Assembly (NCBI GenBank): GCA_966211815.1
Contig: CBIHOD010000001.1
Coordinates: 62,001-126,000 of the forward strand
Direction of reading: 5' to 3'
From: JANPCX01 sp966211815
Lineage (GTDB): Bacteria > Pseudomonadota > Gammaproteobacteria > Burkholderiales > Burkholderiaceae_C
DNA: 64,000 nt
The notes beneath the pieces are model-generated. The model did not search any database. It was not told the DNA's origin and saw only the letters and a list, made by a program, of their open reading frames with translations. A program made the position numbers and the translations under genes. Below, piece by piece: positions 50,132 through 59,978 of this stretch; the stretch's first letter is position 1, and each line of letters begins with the position of its first letter.

Positions 50132-52572
50132 TGGCCGCCGGGCGTATCCCACCCGCCGCCCTGCGCCGCAGGCCGGGCATGCCGGCCCTGCTGGTGTGGC
50201 TGGCCTGCGTGCTGGCGGCCCTGGCGGTGACGGTCAAGACGCGCTACGTGGCCGACCTGTCGGCCTTCCTGCCGTCCAACCCGACCAGCGAGCAGGCGGT
50301 GCTGCTCGACCAATTGCGCAGCGGCGTCGCCGCCCGGCTGGTGATGATGGGCATCGAGGGCGGCAGCGCCGGCGACCGCGCCGACGCCTCGCGCCGGCTC
50401 GCCGCCAAACTGCGCGAGACCGGCCTTTTCGACGCCGTGCACAACGGCGACAACTCGGGCTTCGAAGCCACCGGGAAATTCCTCTTCGACAACCGCTACC
50501 TGCTCAGCCCCGCGGTGCAGGCCCAGCGCTTCACAGCGGACGGGCTGCGCGACGCCATCGGCGAGACCACGTCCCTGCTGGGCACGCCGGCCGGCCGGAT
50601 GGTCAAGCCCATCATCCTGCGCGACCCCACCGGGGAGAGCGTGCGCATGGCCGAGACCATGCTGCCGTCGCAGTCGCCACGCAGCGAAGGCGGCGTGTGG
50701 GTGTCGCGCGAAGGCCGCGCCGCGGGCGCCGAACGGGCGGTGCTGCTGGCCACCACGCGCGCCGACGGCGCCGACCTGGACGCCCAGGAACACACGCTCA
50801 AGCGCGTTCGAGAAAGCTTCGATTCGCTCGGCAAGCCGGCGCTCAGGCTGCTGGTCTCCGGTTCAAGCACTTTCGCGGTGTCGTCCCGGGAGCGCATCAA
50901 GACCGAGGTCGAGCACTTGGCGCTGGCCGGCGGCATCGCCATCGTCGGTCTGCTGTTGCTGGCCTTCGGCGGCTCTTTGCGCACCCTGGCCAGCGCCTTG
51001 CTGCCGGTGGGCAGCGGCGTGCTGGCGGGTGTCGCCGCGGTCAGCCTGGCCTTCGGCAACGTGCACGGCATCACGCTGGGCTTCGGCACCACCTTGATCG
51101 GCGAGGCGGTGGACTACGCCATCTATTACCTGATCCAGGCCCGCGCCGTGCCCGGCGCGGGCGCGGCGGCGGCGCGGGGCGCGGGCGCCCAGCGCTGGCT
51201 TTCCGAAAGCTGGCCCACGGTGCGGCTGGGCCTGTGGACATCGCTTTGCGGTTTCGCCGCGCTGCTGTTCTCCGGCTTCCCGGGGCTGGTGCAGCTCGGT
51301 GTGTTCTCCATCGCCGGCCTGACCGCCGCGGCGCTGACCACGCGATGCGTCTTCCCGGTGATCGCGCCCGACGGCGCGCCCGGCACCCGGGCGCGCCAGC
51401 GGCTCGGCCAATGGGTGGGCGCCTGCACCCGCGGGCTGCCCCGCATCCGGCTGCCGCTGGCGCTGCTGGCCGCCGCCGCCGCGGTTTCGCTGGCGGTGAT
51501 GCCATCGGCCTGGCGCGGCGACATCGCCTCGCTCAGCCCGGTGGGCGCCGACAAGATGCAGCTCGACGCCGAACTGCGCGCCGACATCGGCGCCAACGAC
51601 TCCGGCACCTGGCTGGCCGTCTCGGCGCCGGACGAGGCTGGCGTGCTCCGGCAGGCCGAGCGCGCCGCCGCGGTCCTGGACGGCCTGGTCGCCAAAGGCT
51701 TGATCCTGGGCTACGAGTCGCCCGCCCGGCTGCTGCCCAGCCCCGAGGTGCAGCGGCAGCGCCTGGCCGCACTGCCCGACGCTGCCACCCTGGCCGCCAA
51801 CCTGGCGCAAGCCACCCGCGACGGCCCGTTGTCCGCCGCCCGGCTCGGCGCTTTCGTCGACGACGTGCAGGCCGCACGCAACCGGCCGGTGCTCACCCGG
51901 GCCGACCTGCAGGCCACGCCGCTGGGCAGCGCGCTCGACGCCCAGCTCATGCCCGGCGACGCCGCCGAAGGCCGCCCCTGGCGGGCCTTGCTGAGCCTGC
52001 AAACCCCCAACTCCGACCCCGACCTGCGGGCTTTGCGCGCCGAACTCGGCGGATTGGAGGGCGGCGCCCAGGTGTTCAACATCAAGGCCGAGCTGGACGG
52101 GATGTACGGCCGCTACCTCCACGAGGCCCGCATCCAGGCCCTGCTCGGCGGCCTGGGCGTGTGCCTGCTGCTGGCGCTGCACCTGCGGTCGGCACGGCGC
52201 CTGGGGCGCATCGCGCTGCCGATCGTCTCCTCGGTGCTGCTGGTCCTGGCCGGGCTCAGCCTGGCGGGCGTGGCGCTGGGCATCCTGCACCTCGTGGGCC
52301 TGCTGCTGACGGTGGCGATCGGCTCGAACTACGCGCTGTTCTTCGACCAGATCCGCGCCCAGCAGGACGCGGTGCCGGAAGGCGGCGAACCCCCGCCCGT
52401 GGACAACGACACCCTGGCTTCGCTCGCCCTGGCCAACGTCACCGCCGTCATCTCTTTCGCCTTCCTGGCCTGCTCCAGCATCCCGGTGCTGCTGGCGATC
52501 GGCCAGGTGGTGGCGCCGGGGATCCTTCTTAGCCTGTTCCTGTCGGCGGCGTTCATCCCGGGCAAGGGGTAG
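50131..52572 (+). CDS. MMPL/RND-family exporter of the pigment cluster
   Basis: 813 residues with two repeats of one helix, a periplasmic loop and five helices. Visible segments: PALLVWLACVLAALAVTV, ALAGGIAIVGLLLLAFGG, FGTTLIGEAVDYAIYYL, ALLGGLGVCLLLALHL and TVAIGSNYALFFDQI. It should export the aryl-polyene lipid across the inner membrane. The C-terminus ends AAFIPGKG. It is the last recognisable cluster gene; the ketosynthases expected next are absent. Confidence 0.88.
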   Translation: MAAGRIPPAALRRRPGMPALLVWLACVLAALAVTVKTRYVADLSAFLPSNPTSEQAVLLDQLRSGVAARLVMMGIEGGSAGDRADASRRLAAKLRETGLFDAVHNGDNSGFEATGKFLFDNRYLLSPAVQAQRFTADGLRDAIGETTSLLGTPAGRMVKPIILRDPTGESVRMAETMLPSQSPRSEGGVWVSREGRAAGAERAVLLATTRADGADLDAQEHTLKRVRESFDSLGKPALRLLVSGSSTFAVSSRERIKTEVEHLALAGGIAIVGLLLLAFGGSLRTLASALLPVGSGVLAGVAAVSLAFGNVHGITLGFGTTLIGEAVDYAIYYLIQARAVPGAGAAAARGAGAQRWLSESWPTVRLGLWTSLCGFAALLFSGFPGLVQLGVFSIAGLTAAALTTRCVFPVIAPDGAPGTRARQRLGQWVGACTRGLPRIRLPLALLAAAAAVSLAVMPSAWRGDIASLSPVGADKMQLDAELRADIGANDSGTWLAVSAPDEAGVLRQAERAAAVLDGLVAKGLILGYESPARLLPSPEVQRQRLAALPDAATLAANLAQATRDGPLSAARLGAFVDDVQAARNRPVLTRADLQATPLGSALDAQLMPGDAAEGRPWRALLSLQTPNSDPDLRALRAELGGLEGGAQVFNIKAELDGMYGRYLHEARIQALLGGLGVCLLLALHLRSARRLGRIALPIVSSVLLVLAGLSLAGVALGILHLVGLLLTVAIGSNYALFFDQIRAQQDAVPEGGEPPPVDNDTLASLALANVTAVISFAFLACSSIPVLLAIGQVVAPGILLSLFLSAAFIPGKG

Positions 52573-52615
52573 GGGTGGACGGACGCAGGGGCGTGGAGCG
52601 CCGATCCGCCTGAAG

Positions 52616-52898
52616 GTGGGCGACACCTCGAGCCTTTTGAGATTCCACCGGGAGACAGCCCAAGCCATGCGGATGGGCGAGCCGGCGCCGGCCGGCTACG
52701 ACGAATTCGACTTGGACAGCGTCCCGGGCCATCGCGTCGCGGCGGCCTTTTCCTTGAAGCGGCTGGTGTCGAGTCTTGAATGCTGGAAAGGGGGAGCTGT
52801 CCCGCGCCTGCCTGCCCACCCTCGAAGCCGGCGGGATTGCCGAGGCCGTCCGGGCGCTGGAGAAGCCCCGCGTCACAGTGCCGAAACTGGCGCTGTGA
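52616..52898 (+). pseudogene. Possible frameshifted gene relic after the MMPL exporter
   Basis: The 384 bp between the exporter and the acidic protein hold no intact gene. One frame from 52616 reads LLRFHRETAQAMRMGEPAPA and later VAAAFSLKRLVSSL. After a shift near 52785 another frame continues AGKGELSRACLPTLEAGGIA and ends VTVPKLAL before the stop at 52896-52898. The two parts join into one coding-looking stretch. I do not recognise the family. It could be the stub of the next cluster gene. Confidence 0.3.
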
Positions 52899-52956
52899 CC
52901 GGCCGGCCTGCTACGCTGTGCGCCCGCCCGCCCGCAACCCTGGAGGAACGCTCACC

Positions 52957-53361
52957 ATGAACGACGACATCAGAGCCTTGCAACGCGACCTCATCGAAGG
53001 CATGACGAGCTACATGGCGGGATCGTCCGACGACAGCGACGACGGCGACGGAGGCGATTCGGGAGATTCGGGTTTCGACGCCGGCTACGCCCAGGAGCAC
53101 GTCGACCGCTGCGCCGAGATCCTGGAAGTGTTCTTCGACGAGCTTTCGCAAGTCGGCGGCACGGACGACCGAGACGCCGAGATCATGGAAGCGGTCAAGA
53201 CGGCGGTCACCGAACTGAACGCGCTCAACGAAGAAACCGATGGGTCCCTGATCGAAACGGACCAGCGCGAGCAGCTCTGCGAGATCATCATCGCTTCGGC
53301 CCAGGAAGCCGGCCTGTCCACGCAGGGCGAAGACATCACCGAGGAATGGCGCGAGTGGTAG
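52957..53361 (+). CDS. Small acidic cytoplasmic protein, unrecognised
   Basis: 134 residues, strongly acidic, with a low-complexity Asp/Gly/Ser run (about residues 25-46, SSDDSDDGDGGDSGDSG) followed by a predicted helical domain (HVDRCAEILEVFFDELSQVG, AVKTAVTELNALNEETDGSL). No signal peptide or membrane segment. A clear tggagga ribosome site precedes the ATG. Unrecognised; an immunity-type or chaperone-like role is conceivable but unsupported. Confidence 0.65.
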   Translation: MNDDIRALQRDLIEGMTSYMAGSSDDSDDGDGGDSGDSGFDAGYAQEHVDRCAEILEVFFDELSQVGGTDDRDAEIMEAVKTAVTELNALNEETDGSLIETDQREQLCEIIIASAQEAGLSTQGEDITEEWREW

Positions 53362-53512
53362 GCGGGGGACGGGCCACGCCCGCGACCGGCGGTGCCGCAT
53401 TGCCTCACCGGCCCGTCACACCTGGAGGGACGGTCCTGGAAGACGCGGGTCCTGCCCGGGCGCCTTCCCCCTGCAAAACCTGGTGCCGGCCGTTTTCAGC
53501 CCCGGTCCGGTC

Positions 53513-54967
53513 TCACGGCGGCCCTTCCAGCCATCCGCCCCCCAGCACGCGGTAGAGCACCGCCGCGTTCTGCGCCTGCTGCCGGCGCACCTGGACCAGG
53601 GCCTGCTGCGCGCCGAACAGCGAACGCTGGGCGTCAAGCACGTCGAGGTAGCTGCTGGCGCCGCTGCGGTAGCGCAGGTCGGCCAGCCTGAAACGGTCCT
53701 GCTCGGACTGGACCTGGGCCTGCTGGGCCTGCAGCTGTTCCGCCAGCGTGGCGCGGCCCGCGAGCGCGTCGGCCACCTCGCGGAAGGCCGACTGGATGGC
53801 TCGCTCGTATTGCGCCAGCGCGGTGCCGCGCGCGGCCTGGGCCGCTTCGAGGTTGGCCCGGTTGCGGCCGGCGTCGAAGATCGGCAGCAGCATCTGCGGC
53901 GCGAAGCTCCATGCGAAAGAGCCGCCTGCGAAGAGTCCGCTGAGCTCCTTGCTGGCGCTGCCGACGCTGCCGGTCAGCGAGATGCGCGGGAAGAAGGCGG
54001 CGCGCGCCGCGCCGATGTTCGCGTTGGCGGCGATCAGCTGCTGCTCGGCCTGGCGCACGTCGGGCCGGCGCGTCAGCACCTCGGAAGGCAGACCGGCCGG
54101 CAGTTCCGCGGCGACCCGGGCCAGCGACTCGCCGCCGTCGGCGGCGGCGCCGGTGGCCAGCAAGTCTGCCGCCAACGGTTGGCCGGCCAGTAGCACCAGG
54201 GCGTTCTCGTCGAGCGCCTTCTGGCGCCGAGCCTGCGCCGACGCCACGCGCGCCGCCTCGAGCAGCGACTCGGCCTGGCGCAGGTCGAGCTGCGAGCTGG
54301 CGCCGTTGTCGAAGCGCATCCTGATCAAGCGCAGCGACTCGGCGCGCGTGGCCAGCGTGTCTTCCGTCACCCGCAGCAGCTCGGCGTCGGCCTGCAGCGC
54401 GAAATAGGCCTCGGCCACCGCGCCCACCAGCCCCACATGCACCGCCTTGCGGGCTTCCTCGGTGGCCAGGTACTGGGCCAGCGCCACGTCGGACAGGCTG
54501 CGCACCCGGCCGAACAGGTCGAGCTCGTAGGCGGTCACTTGCAGCCCGGCGGTGTAGGTGCTGCTCGTGCCGCCCGCGCTATTGGGTTGCCGCGAACCGG
54601 CCAGGCCGGCGTTGACGGTGGGCCACTGGTCGGCGCGGCGCACGTCAGCCAAAGCGCGCGCCTGCTCGATGTTCAGCGCGGCGATGCGCAGGTCGCGGTT
54701 GTTCTGCAGCGCCAGGTCGATCAATTGCCGCAGCCGGTCGTCGCGGAAGTATTGCCGCCAGCCGAGGTCGGCCGCGGCCGGTGACGCCGCCGTGGCCGGC
54801 ACGGTGCCGGGGAAAGCACCGGCCACGGGCGCTTCGGGACGCTCGTAGCGCGGCGCCATTGAGGCGCATCCCGCCAATCCGGCGGCGGCGAGCGCCACCG
54901 ACCAGGCGGCGGCGAAAGGGTGTCTGGCGCGGCGCGCCGGTTTCACCGCCCGTCCAACAGCGTTCAT
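53513..54967 (-). CDS. Outer-membrane efflux channel lipoprotein (OprM/NodT type)
   Basis: 484 residues. The lipobox GLAGC is followed by PRYERPEAPV; two OEP repeats follow (LRQLIDLALQNNRDLRIAAL and DVRQAEQQLIAANANIGAAR; AAFFPRISLTGSVGS). Trimeric TolC-like channel of the RND system. Its start overlaps the pump gene by 4 bp, so adaptor, pump and channel are one operon. Confidence 0.95.
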   Translation of the reverse strand: MNAVGRAVKPARRARHPFAAAWSVALAAAGLAGCASMAPRYERPEAPVAGAFPGTVPATAASPAAADLGWRQYFRDDRLRQLIDLALQNNRDLRIAALNIEQARALADVRRADQWPTVNAGLAGSRQPNSAGGTSSTYTAGLQVTAYELDLFGRVRSLSDVALAQYLATEEARKAVHVGLVGAVAEAYFALQADAELLRVTEDTLATRAESLRLIRMRFDNGASSQLDLRQAESLLEAARVASAQARRQKALDENALVLLAGQPLAADLLATGAAADGGESLARVAAELPAGLPSEVLTRRPDVRQAEQQLIAANANIGAARAAFFPRISLTGSVGSASKELSGLFAGGSFAWSFAPQMLLPIFDAGRNRANLEAAQAARGTALAQYERAIQSAFREVADALAGRATLAEQLQAQQAQVQSEQDRFRLADLRYRSGASSYLDVLDAQRSLFGAQQALVQVRRQQAQNAAVLYRVLGGGWLEGPP

Positions 54968-57900
54968 GCCCGGCCCTCCCCGTCTTGTGCCTGGTCGCCC
55001 GCCGCCTGCCCGTGGCCGGCCGGCGGGACCTCCCCGAAACCCGCGTCGTGGGCGTGCCGGGCGTACTTCAGGCGCTGGCGTTCGCTGCCCTTGAAGACGC
55101 GGCGCACCACCACGAAGAAGACGGGCACGAAAAACACCGCCAGCACCGTCGCGCTGACCATGCCGGCCATCACGCCGGTGCCGATGGCGCGCTGGCTGGC
55201 CGCGCCGGCGCCGCTGGCCAGCACCAGGGGCAGCACGCCCAGGATGAAGGCCATCGACGTCATCAGGATGGGCCTGAAGCGCAGGTGCGCCGCTTCGAGC
55301 ACCGCCTCGACCAGCCCGCGGCCCTGCGCATGCAGGTCCTTCGCGAACTCGATGATCAGCACCGCGTTCTTCGCCGACAGGCCGATGATGGTGATCAGGC
55401 CGACCTTGAAATACACGTCGTTCTCCAGCCCGCGCATGCCGGCGCCGATCACCACGCCGATCACGCCCAAAGGGACGACCAGGATCACCGCCAGCGGGAT
55501 CGACCAGCTTTCATAGAGGGCTGCCAGGCAGAGGAAGACCGCCAGCAGCGAGAAGGCGAAGAGCACGAAGGCGGTGCTGCCGGAGAGCTTTTCCTCGCGC
55601 GACTGGCCGGTCCATTCGAAAGCGAAGCCCGCGGGCAGCTGGGCCGCCAGCCGTTCCATCTCGGCCATGGCCGCGCCGCTGCTCTGCCCCGGCGCCGGCT
55701 CGCCGGCGATGCGCATCGTGGGGTAGCCGTTGTAGCGGATGGTCTGCATCGGCCCGGTCACCCACCGGGTGGTGGCGAAGGCGGAGAGCGGCACCGGCTG
55801 GCCGGCGGTGTTCAGCGCGTTCAGGCGCAGCAGGTCGTCGGGCTGCATGCGCGCCGGCGCGTCGGCCTGCACCACCACGCGCTGCAACCGCCCCGCGTTC
55901 GGGAAGTCGTTGACGTAGGAGGAGCCGAGCGCCGTCGACAGCGCCGCGTTGACGGCGGCGAAGGGCACGCCCAGCGCGCTGGCCTTGTCGCGGTCGATGT
56001 CCAGCTGCAGCTGCGAGGCGTCTTCCAGGCCGTCCGGCCGCACCGCGGCCAGCAGCTTGCTCTGCGCGGCCAGGCCGAGCAGCTGGTTGCGCGCCGCCAG
56101 CAGCGCTTCCCGGCCGTTGCCGCCGCGGTCCTGCAGGCGCAAGGCGAAACCGTTGGCCCGGCCCAGCTCGGGGATGGGCGGCGGGCTCACCGGGAAGATG
56201 AAGGCGTCGCGGATGGGCGCCAGGCCGCCGAAGGCGCGCGCAGCCAGCGCCTGGGCGGAGTGCGCCTTGCCTTCGCGCTCGTCCCAGTCCTTCAGCGTGA
56301 TGAAGCCCAGCGCCGCGTTCTGGCCGCTGCCGGCGAAGCTGAAACCCAGCACGCTGACCATGCCCTGCACTTCGGGCTGCTTGAGCATGTACTCCTCCAC
56401 CTGGGCCATCACCTGGGTGGTGCGGTTGACGGTGGCGCCGGGCGGCAGCTGCACGTTGACGAGGATGTTGCCCTGGTCCTCGTTAGGCAGGAAAGAGGTG
56501 GGCAGGCGGCCGAACAGGAGCACCAGCAGCGCCACGAGCGCGCCGTAGAGGATGAGCCAGCGCGCGGCGCGCCGCAGGATGCGCGCCACCCAGTCCTCGT
56601 AGCCTTTGTTGACGCGGGCGAAGCCGCGGTTGAACCAGCCGAAGAAGCCGGCTTTCGCGTGGTGGTGCCCGGCCTCGACCGGCTTGAGCAGCGTGGCGCA
56701 AAGCGCCGGCGTGAACGACAGCGCCATGAAGGACGAGAACAGGATGGCGGTGACCATCACCACCGAGAACTGCCGGTAGATGTTGCCCACCGAGCCGCTG
56801 AAGAAGGCCAGCGGCACGAACACCGACACCAGCACCACGGTGACGCCGACGATGGCGCCGGAGATCTGGCCCATCGCCTTGCGCGTGGCCTGCAGGGGTG
56901 GCAGGCCCTCGGTGCTCATGATGCGCTCCACGTTCTCGACGACGACGATCGCGTCGTCCACCACGATGCCGATGACCAGCACCATGCCGAACATCGTCAG
57001 CACGTTGATCGAATAGCCCATGGCCAGCAGCACCGCGAAGGTGCCCAGCAGCGCGATCGGCACCACCAGCGTGGGGATGACGGTGTAGCGGAAGTTCTGC
57101 AGGAACAGCAGCATCACCAGGAACACCAGCAGCACCGCTTCGAGCAGCGTCTCGATCACCTGGCCGATGGAGATCTCGATGAAGCGCGAGCTGTCGTAGG
57201 GGATGGTGGCCTTCACGCCCGGCGGGAAGTACGGCGACAGCTCGCCCAGCCGGGCCTTGATGGCCTTGGCCGTGGCCAGCGCGTTGCCGGTCGGCGACAG
57301 CTGCACGCCGATGCCGCTGGAAGGCTTGCCGTTCAGGCGCGCCTGGGTGCCGTAGGCCTGGGCGCCGAGTTCGATGCGCGCCACGTCCTTCAGCCGCACG
57401 GTGGCGCCGCCCTGCTGCGAGCGCAGCACGATGTTGCCGAACTCTTCGACCGTGCTCAGCTGGCCGCGCACCACCACCGTGGCCGAGATGGCCTGCTCGG
57501 GCAGGTTGGGCCGGTCGCCGATCGTGCCGGAGGCCACCTGCGCGTTCTGCGCGGCGATGGCGGCGTTCACGTCGGCCGCCGAGAGAGAAAAGCCCACCAG
57601 CTTGGCCGGGTCGATCCACACGCGCATCGCGCGCTCGGTGCCGAAGAGCTGGGCCTGGCCGACACCCGGCACGCGCTGCAGCTCGGGCAGCACGTTGCGC
57701 GAGGCGTAGTCGCCCAGGGCCACCGGGTCGATCTCGGGGTTGTCCGACGACAGGATGACGAAGAGCAGGAAGTTGGCGCGCGACTTGTCCACCCGCACGC
57801 CCTGTTGCGTGACCGCCGCCGGCAGGCGCGGCGAGGCGCGGCTCAGGCGGTTCTGCACATCGACCTGGGCGAGGTCGGGATTGGTCCCGGGCGAGAAGCT

Positions 57901-58176
57901 CAGCGTGATCGAGCCGGTCCCGTCGGCCTGGGCGACGCTTTCCATGTAGATGAGGCCGGGCGAGCCGTTCATCTCGCGCTCGATCACCGCCAGCACGCTG
58001 TTCTCCAGCGTCTGCGCCGACGCGCCGGGGTACGCGGCCGACACCACGATGGCCGGCGGCGCCACCGACGGGTACTGCGCCACGGGCAGCTGGGTGATCG
58101 CCACGCCGCCCATCACCATGATGAACAGCGCGATCACCCACGCGAAGATGGGACGGTCGATGAAGAACTGCGCCAT
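54964..58176 (-). CDS. RND multidrug efflux pump, HAE1 family (AcrB/MexB-like)
   Basis: 1070 residues; twelve membrane helices with two large periplasmic loops. Signatures: MAQFFIDRPIFAWVIALFIM, the proton-relay helix GIVVDDAIVVVENVERIM (paired Asp), GSVGNIYRQFSVVMV and ITIIGLSAKNAVLIIEFAKD. Full length and intact. It exports drugs by proton antiport as a trimer. A 277-bp gap containing a repeat separates it from the adaptor gene. Confidence 0.97.
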   Translation of the reverse strand: MAQFFIDRPIFAWVIALFIMVMGGVAITQLPVAQYPSVAPPAIVVSAAYPGASAQTLENSVLAVIEREMNGSPGLIYMESVAQADGTGSITLSFSPGTNPDLAQVDVQNRLSRASPRLPAAVTQQGVRVDKSRANFLLFVILSSDNPEIDPVALGDYASRNVLPELQRVPGVGQAQLFGTERAMRVWIDPAKLVGFSLSAADVNAAIAAQNAQVASGTIGDRPNLPEQAISATVVVRGQLSTVEEFGNIVLRSQQGGATVRLKDVARIELGAQAYGTQARLNGKPSSGIGVQLSPTGNALATAKAIKARLGELSPYFPPGVKATIPYDSSRFIEISIGQVIETLLEAVLLVFLVMLLFLQNFRYTVIPTLVVPIALLGTFAVLLAMGYSINVLTMFGMVLVIGIVVDDAIVVVENVERIMSTEGLPPLQATRKAMGQISGAIVGVTVVLVSVFVPLAFFSGSVGNIYRQFSVVMVTAILFSSFMALSFTPALCATLLKPVEAGHHHAKAGFFGWFNRGFARVNKGYEDWVARILRRAARWLILYGALVALLVLLFGRLPTSFLPNEDQGNILVNVQLPPGATVNRTTQVMAQVEEYMLKQPEVQGMVSVLGFSFAGSGQNAALGFITLKDWDEREGKAHSAQALAARAFGGLAPIRDAFIFPVSPPPIPELGRANGFALRLQDRGGNGREALLAARNQLLGLAAQSKLLAAVRPDGLEDASQLQLDIDRDKASALGVPFAAVNAALSTALGSSYVNDFPNAGRLQRVVVQADAPARMQPDDLLRLNALNTAGQPVPLSAFATTRWVTGPMQTIRYNGYPTMRIAGEPAPGQSSGAAMAEMERLAAQLPAGFAFEWTGQSREEKLSGSTAFVLFAFSLLAVFLCLAALYESWSIPLAVILVVPLGVIGVVIGAGMRGLENDVYFKVGLITIIGLSAKNAVLIIEFAKDLHAQGRGLVEAVLEAAHLRFRPILMTSMAFILGVLPLVLASGAGAASQRAIGTGVMAGMVSATVLAVFFVPVFFVVVRRVFKGSERQRLKYARHAHDAGFGEVPPAGHGQAAGDQAQDGEGRA

Positions 58177-58208
58177 GGGGACTTTCTCTTGTCGATCGGT
58201 TGGTTAGC

Positions 58209-58420
58209 GGGCAGCCCCCTCACCCCCGCCCTCTCCCCCGTGTCCGGGGGCGAGGGAGTGGATGCAGCGCGCGGCGTGGACTGGCGCGCCGGCCGCCTTC
58301 ACTCCCTCTCCCCGGCGACGGGGAGAGGGCTGGGGGCGAAGCAGGGCTTTCGAACCGCATGCGGTTTGCCTGCTGAGCGACCTGGGCATGCAAGCCCAGG
58401 CGCGCACTGCGAGTGAGGGG
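58209..58420. repeat. Dispersed GC-rich repeat, copy B, inside the efflux operon
   Basis: Second copy of the element at 18566-18745, same orientation. Shared core 58302-58416 against 18616-18742: gggagagggctgggggcgaa, gaaccgcatgcggtttgcc, and gacctgggcatgcaagcccagg. It fills the adaptor-pump intergenic gap. The strong palindromes may alter mRNA folding and the ratio of adaptor to pump. Confidence 0.7.
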
Positions 58421-58453
58421 TGGTTGCGCACCGTCACTGCAGCGAATTTGGAA

Positions 58454-59698
58454 TCACCTGGGCTGCGAAGCAGCGGCGGAAGCGGCGGATGCCGGCATGG
58501 GGGCCGCACCCTGCACCCACGGCACCGGCTTCACCGGCGCACTGCCCTTGATCTTCTGGAAGCCGTCAACCACCACCTGCTCGCCCGGCTGCAGGCCTTC
58601 CAGCACCACCCACTGCCCGTCCTGCGCGGCGCCGACCTTGACCGGGCGGTTGGCGACCTTGCCGCCTTCCCCCACCACCATCACGCTGTCACCCTGGGTG
58701 GAGCGCTGGACCGCCTGCTGCGGCAGCAGCATGGCGCCGGCGGCCGAAGCCTGTTCGAGCCGGGCGCGCACGTACATGCCCGGCAGCAGCGCGCCCTGCG
58801 GGTTGGGCACCTCCACGCGCAAGGCGATCTGGCCCGAGGCCGGGTCGACCGACAGGTCGGAGAAGAGCAGCCTGCCGGGCTGCGCATGGATGCCGCCGTC
58901 GTCCAGCAGGATGGCCACCTGGGCCGATTCGGCGCCGCCGGCGCGTTTGAGCTTGCCCGCGGCGATGGCCTTGCGCAGGCGCATCACCTCGGCCACGGGC
59001 TGGTTCAGGTTGACGTACATCGGGTCGATCTGCTGCACCAGGGCCAGCGGCGTGCTCTCGCCCTGGCCGACGAGCGCGCCCTCGGTGACCAGGGCGCGGC
59101 CGATGCGGCCGGCGATGGGCGAGTTCACGCTGGCGTAGCCGAGGTTGATCTGCGCCGTCTGCACCGCCGCCTTGCCGGCGGCGACGTCGGCTTCGGCCTG
59201 CTTCTGGGCCGCCACCGCGCTGATGTATTCCTGCTCGCTGACGGCGTGGGCCTCGGCCAGCGGCTTGTAGCGCGCGGCCTGGGCTTGCGCCTGGGCCAGG
59301 TTGGCCTCGGCGCGCGCCAGCGTCGCCTGGGCGCTGGCCAGCGTGGCGCGGTAGGGCGCGGCGTCGATCTGGAAGAGCGGCTGGCCGGCCTTCACATCGC
59401 TGCCTTCGCGGAACAGCCGCTGCTGCAGGATGCCGGCCGCGCGCGCGCGCACCTGCGCCACGCGGGAGGCCTCGGTGCGGCCGGGCAGCTCGGTCACCAG
59501 GCCGACGTCGCCGGGCGAGGCGGTGACGACGCCGACTTCCGGCGGCGGCGGGGCGCTTCCCGCCGCCGGCGCGGCCGGCGTGCCGGGGCCGCAGCCCGCC
59601 AGCGCGGCGGCCCATGCCAGGGCCATGGCCGAACGCCGCGACCGGGCCGCGAACGCAGGGGACGGACCACCGGCCGTCAAGCCGAACCTTGCAGACAT
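58454..59698 (-). CDS. RND efflux periplasmic adaptor (membrane fusion protein)
   Basis: 414 residues. N-terminal signal with a possible lipobox (ALAGCGPG). Barrel-sandwich and hairpin: VRARAAGILQQRLFREGSDV, ALYR-type helix region ASAQATLARAEANLAQAQAQ, then SPIAGRIGRALVTEGALVG and a beta-barrel (AKLKRAG to GMYVRARLEQ). Links pump and channel. Promoter region shared with the divergent TetR gene. Confidence 0.94.
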   Translation of the reverse strand: MSARFGLTAGGPSPAFAARSRRSAMALAWAAALAGCGPGTPAAPAAGSAPPPPEVGVVTASPGDVGLVTELPGRTEASRVAQVRARAAGILQQRLFREGSDVKAGQPLFQIDAAPYRATLASAQATLARAEANLAQAQAQAARYKPLAEAHAVSEQEYISAVAAQKQAEADVAAGKAAVQTAQINLGYASVNSPIAGRIGRALVTEGALVGQGESTPLALVQQIDPMYVNLNQPVAEVMRLRKAIAAGKLKRAGGAESAQVAILLDDGGIHAQPGRLLFSDLSVDPASGQIALRVEVPNPQGALLPGMYVRARLEQASAAGAMLLPQQAVQRSTQGDSVMVVGEGGKVANRPVKVGAAQDGQWVVLEGLQPGEQVVVDGFQKIKGSAPVKPVPWVQGAAPMPASAASAAASQPR

Positions 59699-59890
59699 GA
59701 AAGACCTTTCGAGACTGGAACCAGGGCCGCGCGGGCTTGGCTAGCGACGCCGGAGGCGCCTGCGCGCCTTCGCGCTGGGCGCCGCGGGGAAAGACTTTGC
59801 ACCCGGGCCACCCCGCGCGCAATCACCGCGCCGGCACAGGGGAAAATCCTTGTCCGCGGGTGGTGCCGCCGCGCGGCGGAGCACCGCACT

Positions 59891-59916
59891 ATACATACAG
59901 CCGTGCATGTATGCGG
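59891..59916. promoter_or_regulatory. TetR-family operator of the efflux operon
   Basis: The dyad CATACAgccgtgcaTGTATG type sequence (arms CATACA at 59894-59899 and TGTATG at 59908-59913) closely resembles the acrAB/AcrR-type operator with TACATACA and TGTATGTA arms. It lies 66 bp before the TetR ATG and 193 bp before the adaptor ATG, suited to repress both divergent units. Confidence 0.7.
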
Positions 59917-59978
59917 CCCTGGACGGGCCAGGCGCCCGCCGGCCCGTGCCGCCACCCCGACAAGAGAGGAAACACACC

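Noticed and set aside
53362..53512. Gap between the acidic protein and the efflux channel gene searched for a terminator or RNA
   Set aside because: Only generic GC-rich sequence; no stem with a T-run.
54781..58416. 1211-codon open frame on the plus strand opposite the RND pump
   Set aside because: It lies antisense to an unmistakable AcrB-like gene; the translation is His/Arg/Gln-rich with no domain, as expected from the codon bias of high-GC DNA.
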